Source: Bacteroides sp. (GTDB lineage Bacteria > Bacteroidota > Bacteroidia > Bacteroidales > GCA-2748055). From it: a stretch of 10,396 bases of DNA. The stretch covers positions 1 to 10,396 of the forward strand of contig DSDZ01000420.1 of assembly GCA_011048475.1 (NCBI GenBank), given 5' to 3'. The notes below the pieces were generated by a model. That model saw only the letters and a program-made list of their open reading frames with translations. It was not told where the DNA came from and did not search any database. Shown in pieces: positions 5,340 through 10,396 of the stretch. The translations under genes were made by a program, and so were the position numbers. Each line of letters begins with the position of its first letter. The first letter of the stretch is position 1.

Positions 5340-8321
5340 ATGCAACATTCTGGTACTATTGCAAAGAAACACAAAGATAAAGTGCCTGCAGCTCATTTTG
5401 ATGAATTGAGAGCCAGGCTGGACGGGGAGCTGTATACGGACATGGTCCGTCTGATCCTCTATTCCACCGATGCTTCAGACTACAGGGAAAAGCCCCTGGC
5501 AGTCGCCTATCCCCGTCATGAGGACGACATCAGGGAGCTGGTCCGTTTTGCCGCGCGGGAGCGGGTCACCCTGATCCCCAGAACCGCGGGGACCTCCCTG
5601 GCAGGACAGGTGGTCGGGAACGGGATCGTGGTGGATGTATCCCGCCACATGACCGGGATCCTGGAGGTGAACGAGAAGGAGCGGTGGGCCAGGGTACAGC
5701 CCGGGGTGATCCTGGACGAACTGAACCTGGCCCTGAAGCCCACCGGGCTCTTCTATTGCCCGGAAACTTCCACGTCAAACCGTAGCATGATCGGCGGCAT
5801 GATCGGGAACAACGGTTGCGGGCTTCATTCACTGATCTACGGGGCCGCCCGTGACCATACCATTTCGGTGAGGGCCGTGCTGAGTGATGCATCGGTGGCG
5901 GAATTTGGTCCACTGGATGCACGGGGACTGCAGGAAAAACTTGAATCCGGGGGACTGGAAGGTCACATTTACAGGTCGCTGCATGAAATGCTTTCCGATG
6001 CTTCCAACCAGCAATCTATCCGGGATGAGTTCCCGGATCCGGGTGTGGTCCGCAGGAATACAGGATACGCACTGGATGAACTGCTGAACAGTGTCCCTAT
6101 TACCGGAAAAAAGGCAAAACATGATGATTTCAATCTGTCCCGGCTGATAGCAGGATCGGAGGGAACGCTGCTCTTCATGACCGAGGCGAAGGTGAACCTG
6201 ATCCCGCTCCCACCAGCCTGCAAGGCCCTGGTTCCCGTCCACTGTAATTCTGTCATGGAAGCCATCAGGGGAAACCTGATCGCCCTGAAATACAAACCGG
6301 CAGCGGTTGAGCTGATGGACAACACGATCCTGGAATGTGCCAAGCAGAACCTTTCCCAGAGAAAGAACCGTTTTTTTCTCAACGGTGATCCGGGAGCCAT
6401 TCTGATCGTTGAGTTCATGGAACAGGAGGAATCCACCCTGAACGACAAGATCGTCTCCATGGAGAAGGAGATGAGGGAGGAGGGCCTGGGTTACCATTTC
6501 CCGGTGGTGCGTGGAAGTGACATTCCAAGGGTCTGGGCGTTGAGGAAAGCCGGACTGGGTGTGCTTTCCAATCTCCCCGGTGAGGGGAGGCCCGTATCGG
6601 TGATCGAGGATACAAGTGTGAACGTGGAAGTGCTGGAGGATTACATTACCGAGTTCAATCAGCTGCTCGACAGGTACGGTCTGAAGTGTGTCTACCATGC
6701 ACATATTTCCGTGGGTGAGCTTCATCTGAGACCCATCCTGAATCTGAAAGATCCGGCCGATGTGCAGATGTTCCATGACCTTGCGCTGGAGACGGCAAAA
6801 CTGGTGAAGAAATACAGGGGCTCGCTGAGCGGAGAACACGGGGACGGACGCCTGAGGGGTGAATTCCTCAGGCTGATGGCGGGAGACAGGAACTACGGTT
6901 TGTTCCGGCAGGTGAAGGACCTCTTCGATCCGGACCGCCTCTTCAATGCTGCCAAGATCATTGATACCCCGCCCATGAATACCTTCCTCCGGTACGGACC
7001 AGACCATGTCTCACCGGATTATCCTACCTATTTCAACTACACCAGGGAGGGCGGGTTCATGAAACTCATCGAGAAGTGTAACGGATCGGGCGATTGCAGG
7101 AAAACGGAGCTGACCGGGGGCACCATGTGTCCCAGCTACATGGCCACCCGGGATGAATACAACACCACGCGTGCCAGGGCCAATGTACTGCGGGAGCTTC
7201 TCACGAGGCCGCTAAATAAAGATCCGTTCAGTCAGAAGGAGATCTACGACGTCCTGGACCTGTGCCTTTCCTGCAAGGCCTGCAAGGCGGAGTGCCCATC
7301 CAGTGTGGATATGGCAAAGCTGAAGGCCGAATTCATGCAGCACTGGTACGATCATCATCCCGTACCCATGCGCACCAGGCTCATTGCGGAGATATCCAGG
7401 ATCAACAGCCTGGGCATGCTCTTTCCGCAGTTTTTCAATTTTGTGGCCACCAATCCGTTCACCTCGGGACTGCTCAAGCAGGTACTCGGTTTTGCCACAG
7501 ACAGAAGCATTCCCACCCTGGGGAAAACCAGCCTGCGGAGGTGGGTGAAAAGGCACCTGGAGGCGTTGAACAGCAGTCTGCCGGGAGATACTCCCGAGGT
7601 GATCCTCTACGTGGATGAATTTACCAATTACAACGATACCCATCTGGGGATCACGACCATCAGGCTCCTGAACCGGATCGGGATCAGAACGGTGATCCTC
7701 CCGCATCCTGTCAGTGCGCGGACCTATATTTCGAAGGGACTGCTGAAAAAGGCTGCAAAGATCGCCCGTAAAAATGTTGCGCTTCTGGCGGACCATGTAT
7801 CGGAATCGCGGCCGCTCATTGGCATCGAACCTTCGGCCATCCTGGGTTTCAGGGATGAGTTTCCCGATCTGGTGGGACCGGATCTCGAAGCGAAAGCAGC
7901 TGCACTGGCTGCGCACAGTTTCACCGTGGAGGAATTTCTGGTCACTGCCTATGAAGCAGGCCGGTTCGACCGGTCCCTGTTCCATAAACGCGATGTCAGG
8001 CTGAAGCTGCACGGACATTGCCAGCAGAAGGCCATGGCCAGCACAGCGCCGACCATCAGTCTGCTTTCCATTCCGGAGGGCCATGTCGTGGAGGAGATCC
8101 CGTCCGGTTGCTGCGGAATGGCCGGTTCATTCGGTTATGAAAAGGAACATTATGAACTGTCCATGAAAGTGGGCGAGCTGGTGTTGTTTCCGGCCATCCG
8201 GAATGAAAAGGAAGAGACGCTGATCGTGGCGCCCGGGACCAGCTGCAGGCACCAGATCAAGGACGGCACCGCCCGAAGAGCGCTCCATCCGGTGGAAGTC
8301 CTCTACCAGGCGCTTGTCTGA
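5340..8321 (+). CDS. FAD-binding and Fe-S oxidoreductase, D-lactate/D-2-hydroxyacid dehydrogenase type
   Basis: This is a three-part fusion, related to GlcD plus GlcF and to YdiJ/Dld-type enzymes, that probably oxidises a D-2-hydroxyacid and passes electrons through FAD and Fe-S clusters to an acceptor. Residues are numbered from the GTG at 5298; subtract 14 for the ATG start. The FAD-binding PCMH domain spans about 65-300, with PRTAGTSLAGQVVGNGIVVD (94-113), PETSTSNRSMIGGMIGNNGC (155-174) and IAGSEGTL (284-291). The FAD-oxidase C-terminal domain has HAHISVGELHLRP (467-479) and SGEHGDGRLRGEF (511-523). Fe-S cysteines are C594, C600, C611 and then CLSCKACKAECP (656-667). Two cysteine-rich CCG-type domains follow; only the second keeps its cysteines (C908, GCCG 937-940, C983). 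I choose the ATG at 5340 because the residues before it look non-conserved; an in-frame GTG at 5298 would add 14. Neither start has a Shine-Dalgarno site. No signal peptide or membrane segment is evident. The substrate is uncertain: D-lactate, D-2-hydroxyglutarate or glycolate are possibilities. Confidence 0.88.
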   Translation: MQHSGTIAKKHKDKVPAAHFDELRARLDGELYTDMVRLILYSTDASDYREKPLAVAYPRHEDDIRELVRFAARERVTLIPRTAGTSLAGQVVGNGIVVDVSRHMTGILEVNEKERWARVQPGVILDELNLALKPTGLFYCPETSTSNRSMIGGMIGNNGCGLHSLIYGAARDHTISVRAVLSDASVAEFGPLDARGLQEKLESGGLEGHIYRSLHEMLSDASNQQSIRDEFPDPGVVRRNTGYALDELLNSVPITGKKAKHDDFNLSRLIAGSEGTLLFMTEAKVNLIPLPPACKALVPVHCNSVMEAIRGNLIALKYKPAAVELMDNTILECAKQNLSQRKNRFFLNGDPGAILIVEFMEQEESTLNDKIVSMEKEMREEGLGYHFPVVRGSDIPRVWALRKAGLGVLSNLPGEGRPVSVIEDTSVNVEVLEDYITEFNQLLDRYGLKCVYHAHISVGELHLRPILNLKDPADVQMFHDLALETAKLVKKYRGSLSGEHGDGRLRGEFLRLMAGDRNYGLFRQVKDLFDPDRLFNAAKIIDTPPMNTFLRYGPDHVSPDYPTYFNYTREGGFMKLIEKCNGSGDCRKTELTGGTMCPSYMATRDEYNTTRARANVLRELLTRPLNKDPFSQKEIYDVLDLCLSCKACKAECPSSVDMAKLKAEFMQHWYDHHPVPMRTRLIAEISRINSLGMLFPQFFNFVATNPFTSGLLKQVLGFATDRSIPTLGKTSLRRWVKRHLEALNSSLPGDTPEVILYVDEFTNYNDTHLGITTIRLLNRIGIRTVILPHPVSARTYISKGLLKKAAKIARKNVALLADHVSESRPLIGIEPSAILGFRDEFPDLVGPDLEAKAAALAAHSFTVEEFLVTAYEAGRFDRSLFHKRDVRLKLHGHCQQKAMASTAPTISLLSIPEGHVVEEIPSGCCGMAGSFGYEKEHYELSMKVGELVLFPAIRNEKEETLIVAPGTSCRHQIKDGTARRALHPVEVLYQALV

Positions 8322-8355
8322 AATAACGGACAATACTATCTGAACCGAAACACGC

Positions 8356-9660
8356 ATGCTGAAGAAATTACCGCTCTGGGCCAAAATTTTCCTGGGAATG
8401 GGACTGGGAGTGCTGTGGGGACTCATCGCAGTCTGGGCGGGCTGGGAAACATTCACCGTTGACTGGATCGAACCCTGGGGCACCATCTTCCTCAGGTTGC
8501 TGAAGCTGATCGCAGTCCCGCTCATATTCGTCTCCCTGGTGAAGGGCATCTCGAGCCTGACCGACATTACAAAACTCTCCAGGATCGGATTGAAGACCAT
8601 TGTGATCTACGTCATCACAACGGTGTTTGCCGCAACGGTCGGACTGACCCTGGTCAATCTGATGAAACCGGGAAGTGTTTTCCCGGAAGAGAAACAGGAA
8701 GAGTACAGGCAGAAATTCGGGGGACAGATCGAGCTGCGGCAGGAGTCCGCCCGGGAAATTGAGGAATACTCTCCGTTGCAGTTTTTCGTGGACATGGTCC
8801 CCGACAACATCTTTCTCGCGGCAGGGGATAATTCGAAAATGCTTCAGATCATCTTCTTTGCCATCCTGTTCAGCATCGCCCTGGTGCTTGTCCCGGGGAA
8901 GGGGACGGACACGGTCAAAAGCTTTTTCGACGGACTGAACGATGTCATCCTCAAGATGGTGGATCTGATCATGCGGTTCGCACCCATCGGGGTGTTTGCC
9001 CTTATGGCGGCACTGGTGGTGGATTTCTCAGGAGATGTGGGGATCTTCAAGGCCCTGGGAATGTATATGGTGACGGTGGTAACCGGACTCATATTCCTGA
9101 TCCTGGTTTTCTACCCGGTGGTGATCAGGATCTTCGGGGGAATCAGGGTCCCGGATTTCCTGAGGGGCATCCTTCCCGCACAGCTGGTCGCGTTCACCAC
9201 AAGTTCAAGCGCCGCCACCCTTCCGGTCACCCTGAAGCAGGTCACCACCGAACTGAAGGTTTCCAAGAGCATCGCCAATTTCGTGCTTCCCATCGGGGTG
9301 ACCATCAACATGGATGGAACCAGCTGCTATCAGGCCATTGCGGCGGTTTTTATTGCCCAGGTTTTCGGGATAGAACTGACCCTGGCCCAGCAGATGACCA
9401 TCGTACTCACCGCCACCCTGGCCTCCATCGGGACCCCCGGGATCCCCAGCGGGAGCATCGTGATGCTGATCATCGTCCTCCATTCAGTCGGACTTCCCGT
9501 AGAGGGACTGGCCCTGATCATTGGCGTGGACCGGCCCCTGGACATGCTTCGCACGGTGGTGAATATCACGGGAGATTCCACCGTTTCCTCCCTTGTGGCC
9601 CGCTCCGAGAATGAGCTGGGCTACCACGACGAACCTGAGGAATCAGAGGCAAGCCTCTAA
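8356..9660 (+). CDS. Dicarboxylate/amino acid:cation symporter (DAACS family, GltP/DctA-like)
   Basis: This 434-residue polytopic membrane protein belongs to the glutamate-transporter fold family and imports an anionic substrate with Na+ or H+. Hallmarks are all present: the serine-rich first hairpin TTSSSAATLP (281-290), NMDGT in TM7 (318-322), the second hairpin GTPGIPSG (359-366), and TM8 with D392, D396, R399, T400 and N403 in DRPLDMLRTVVN, followed by ITGD. R399 corresponds to the arginine of GltPh that binds the side-chain carboxylate, which favours an acidic amino acid or C4-dicarboxylate over a neutral substrate. A charged extramembrane insert lies at about 109-140, in the region where the loop after TM3 is variable in this family. 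The C-terminal tail is acidic. The ATG at 8356 follows the oxidoreductase stop by 34 bases on the same strand, so co-transcription is likely and the pair may work on a common substrate. No Shine-Dalgarno site is visible. The exact substrate cannot be deduced. Confidence 0.93.
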   Translation: MLKKLPLWAKIFLGMGLGVLWGLIAVWAGWETFTVDWIEPWGTIFLRLLKLIAVPLIFVSLVKGISSLTDITKLSRIGLKTIVIYVITTVFAATVGLTLVNLMKPGSVFPEEKQEEYRQKFGGQIELRQESAREIEEYSPLQFFVDMVPDNIFLAAGDNSKMLQIIFFAILFSIALVLVPGKGTDTVKSFFDGLNDVILKMVDLIMRFAPIGVFALMAALVVDFSGDVGIFKALGMYMVTVVTGLIFLILVFYPVVIRIFGGIRVPDFLRGILPAQLVAFTTSSSAATLPVTLKQVTTELKVSKSIANFVLPIGVTINMDGTSCYQAIAAVFIAQVFGIELTLAQQMTIVLTATLASIGTPGIPSGSIVMLIIVLHSVGLPVEGLALIIGVDRPLDMLRTVVNITGDSTVSSLVARSENELGYHDEPEESEASL

Positions 9661-9711
9661 TAGTTAATCAGATTACACGTTATTTACGGGATCTTAAGCC
9701 CTCCAGAAGGG

Positions 9712-9750
9712 GATATCCGATTGTCTGCCTGACGATGGTCCGTAGATATC
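9712..9750 (+). other. Imperfect stem-loop downstream of the symporter gene
   Basis: ATTGTC (9720-9725) pairs with GACGAT (9731-9736) around a five-base loop, with one G-T wobble. CC (9717-9718) with GG (9737-9738), and GATAT (9712-9716) with ATATC (9746-9750), can extend it across a bulge and an asymmetric internal loop. It starts 51 bases after the symporter stop. There is no following T-run, so it is not a standard intrinsic terminator. It could be a 3'-UTR structure or chance. Confidence 0.22.
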
Positions 9751-9812
9751 GTACCCAGAAAGAGATGATATCTCGCCAGCCCATAACAGCTCGAATCACC
9801 TGTCAGGAATAT

Positions 9813-9824
9813 CGACATATGTAA
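9813..9824. promoter_or_regulatory. Partial BlaI/MecI-like operator dyad
   Basis: CGACATATGTAA matches the TTACA-N2-TGTAA dyad in 10 of 12 positions: the right arm is perfect and the first two bases of the left arm differ. It is the leftmost member of the cluster, 27 bases from the exact copy at 9840-9851. Confidence 0.3.
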
Positions 9825-9839
9825 ACTCATATTCTTTTA

Positions 9840-9851
9840 TTACAAATGTAA
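9840..9851. promoter_or_regulatory. BlaI/MecI-like operator dyad, exact copy 1
   Basis: TTACAAATGTAA has perfect inverted arms TTACA and TGTAA around a two-base centre. This resembles the TACA-N2-TGTA dyad known for BlaI/MecI-family repressors. On the minus strand it contains TACATTTG (9850-9843), a perfect Bacteroidota -7 box. The same 12 bases recur at 10341-10352. The regulator assignment is inferred from the motif alone; no blaI-type gene is in the window. Confidence 0.45.
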
Positions 9852-9909
9852 CCGATCATTTTGTACGTAATAATTCACACATGACTACAAAAACAGATCC
9901 GAGGAGTGA

Positions 9910-9921
9910 TTACAAATGTCT
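9910..9921. promoter_or_regulatory. BlaI/MecI-like operator dyad, imperfect copy
   Basis: TTACAAATGTCT agrees with TTACAAATGTAA in the first ten bases and breaks in the right arm. It lies 70 bases after the exact copy at 9840. It overlaps the ATG of a 16-codon open frame preceded by GAGGAG. Confidence 0.3.
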
Positions 9922-9966
9922 ACAGAAAAACAGGATGTGTCAAATCGTAAGTTGACAACATTATAG
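9916..9966 (+). CDS. Possible 16-residue small ORF with Shine-Dalgarno
   Basis: ATG at 9916 opens a frame encoding MSTEKQDVSNRKLTTL and closing with TAG at 9964-9966. GAGGAG at 9901-9906, nine bases before the ATG, is a good Shine-Dalgarno match, whereas the large genes here lack one. The start codon lies inside the imperfect operator-like dyad. The peptide is hydrophilic and resembles the N-terminus of an ordinary protein, so it could be a leader peptide, a gene remnant or chance. No other frame continues it past the stop. Confidence 0.15.
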   Translation: MSTEKQDVSNRKLTTL

Positions 9967-10117
9967 CACTAAAAACCAGCTTATAATAGCATTTGTTTCA
10001 CATTTAAGTTTAAATAAACCGGGAAAAATTGTCTGAAAACAGCTTTCAAACTGAAAGATATGTGATATAAAGCATTATTGTTCAGTGCTTAATTCGATAT
10101 ATTTAATTTATTCGTTC

Positions 10118-10132
10118 AAACCCTTTCGGTTT
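10118..10132 (+). terminator. Weak terminator-like hairpin
   Basis: AAACC (10118-10122) and GGTTT (10128-10132) are inverted around the loop CTTTC, and T-rich DNA follows, with TTTTT and TTTTTTT runs before 10155. The stem is only five pairs and mostly A-T, and no gene ends just upstream, so this is a tentative call. Confidence 0.15.
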
Positions 10133-10233
10133 TCACGTTTTTCGACCTTTTTTTAGCGATTCTGCAGGATTGACCGCGCTTCAGGACGTTCAAATATACC
10201 TGTTGTACACAGTATTCCAACGTCTTTGAATTA

Positions 10234-10245
10234 TAATTTAAATTA
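10234..10245. repeat. 12-base A+T palindrome
   Basis: TAATTTAAATTA is a perfect palindrome in an all-A/T run (10231-10250). Such sites are common in AT-rich DNA; it could be a protein-binding site or a flexible promoter-upstream segment. Confidence 0.3.
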
Positions 10246-10255
10246 ATTATACAGG

Positions 10256-10296
10256 TTTCGAATGCATTCCTTTTTCATCAGAATGTAGTTTCGAAT
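10256..10296 (+). repeat. Direct repeat of TTTCGAAT, 33 bases apart
   Basis: TTTCGAAT occurs at 10256-10263 and 10289-10296, each with the palindromic core TTCGAA. The 33-base period is about three helical turns, so proteins bound at both copies would face the same side of the DNA. The copies are short, so chance is possible. Confidence 0.25.
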
Positions 10297-10340
10297 ATCA
10301 GGTAGTTGTATAATGTTTTTTTGTTATAAATGCGGTTAGA

Positions 10341-10352
10341 TTACAAATGTAA
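10341..10352. promoter_or_regulatory. BlaI/MecI-like operator dyad, exact copy 2
   Basis: This is the second exact TTACAAATGTAA. It is followed directly by two further TTACA half-sites (10354-10358 and 10364-10368) and by the truncated dyad at 10388. The density of half-sites within 56 bases suggests cooperative repressor binding just upstream of a gene that begins beyond the window edge. Confidence 0.5.
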
Positions 10353-10387
10353 ATTACATTAGTTTACAAAAGACAACAGATAGTTTA

Positions 10388-10396
10388 TTACATTTG
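10388..10396 (+). promoter_or_regulatory. Operator dyad cut by window end, overlapping a -7 box
   Basis: The last nine bases, TTACATTTG, equal the first nine of TTACATTTGTAA, the reverse complement of the exact copies. TACATTTG (10389-10396) is also a perfect plus-strand TAnnTTTG -7 box, with a TTTA (10363-10366) 22 bases upstream as a poor -33 candidate. A repressor bound here would cover the promoter. The missing bases decide whether the dyad is complete. Confidence 0.4.

Larger units (their letters stand above)
9661..10396. other. 736-base gene-free region with composition break
   Basis: No reading frame here is convincing on either strand. Bases 9661 to about 9830 have intermediate composition, can form an imperfect hairpin, and are covered by several short overlapping open frames without a clear winner. 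From about 9830 on the DNA is strongly AT-rich (sampled lines give 27-30% G+C), with T-tracts, a 12-base A+T palindrome, small inverted repeats and a cluster of TTACA-N2-TGTAA dyads. It is most simply read as the 3' end of the oxidoreductase-transporter unit followed by a long regulatory region for a gene beyond the window. I see no tRNA, insertion-sequence ends or CRISPR repeats. Confidence 0.6.

Noticed and set aside
5829..7007. Minus-strand open frame of 392 codons opposite the FAD/Fe-S oxidoreductase, with another at 7212-8084
   Set aside because: Both are antisense to a gene with intact motifs throughout, and their translations show no recognisable domain.
9699..9712. CCCT-loop-AGGG hairpin as terminator of the symporter gene
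   Set aside because: Only four pairs and no T-run after it.
9952..9987. Sigma-70-like TTGACA (9952-9957) and TATAAT (9982-9987)
   Set aside because: The spacer is 24 bases, far from 17, and the surrounding signals suggest a Bacteroidota-type promoter. Both hexamers are likely chance in AT-rich DNA.
9661..10396. CRISPR array or insertion-sequence ends in the AT-rich region
   Set aside because: The repeats are 12 bases or shorter and irregularly spaced, with no spacer pattern, transposase or terminal inverted repeats.

Overview
The window most likely comes from a Bacteroidota bacterium, probably a fermentative or anaerobic one. Genes mostly lack Shine-Dalgarno sequences. The gene-free stretches carry octamers matching the Bacteroidota -7 promoter element TAnnTTTG. 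The large FAD/Fe-S oxidoreductase also looks like the Bacteroidota form of its family. This placement is inferred from sequence style and recalled family features, not from a database search. Coding DNA is clearly above 50% G+C by eye; the last ~570 bases fall to about 30%.

Left part (1-5075): a plus-strand short-chain dehydrogenase/reductase converges on a minus-strand cluster of four genes. In the direction of transcription these are pta (5075-4062), ackA (4029-2818), ptb (2807-1893) and buk (1861-743), with gaps of 32, 10 and 31 bases, so they probably form one operon. It holds two complete acyl-CoA to acyl-phosphate to acid plus ATP modules: Pta/AckA for acetyl-CoA, and Ptb/Buk for butyryl-CoA or similar short or branched acyl-CoAs. 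Together they would make ATP by substrate-level phosphorylation while releasing acetate and butyrate-type acids.

Middle (5076-5339): a divergent promoter region, with a -7 box on each strand and a perfect 10-base palindrome between them.

Right part (5340-9660): a ~993-residue FAD plus Fe-S plus cysteine-rich-domain fusion of the D-lactate/D-2-hydroxyacid dehydrogenase type. A Na+- or H+-coupled dicarboxylate/amino-acid symporter follows 34 bases later on the same strand. They may form an uptake-and-oxidation pair, with the substrate unknown.

Right edge (9661-10396): 736 bases with no convincing gene. The first ~170 bases are of intermediate composition and may fold. The rest is AT-rich and carries a cluster of TTACA-N2-TGTAA dyads: two exact, two partial, and one cut by the window end. 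These resemble BlaI/MecI-family operators, and the last overlaps a perfect plus-strand -7 box, so a regulated gene probably starts just beyond the window. No CRISPR array, transposase, tRNA or rRNA was seen. The most unusual features are the four-gene kinase/transferase cassette and the operator cluster; neither is proof of a new system.
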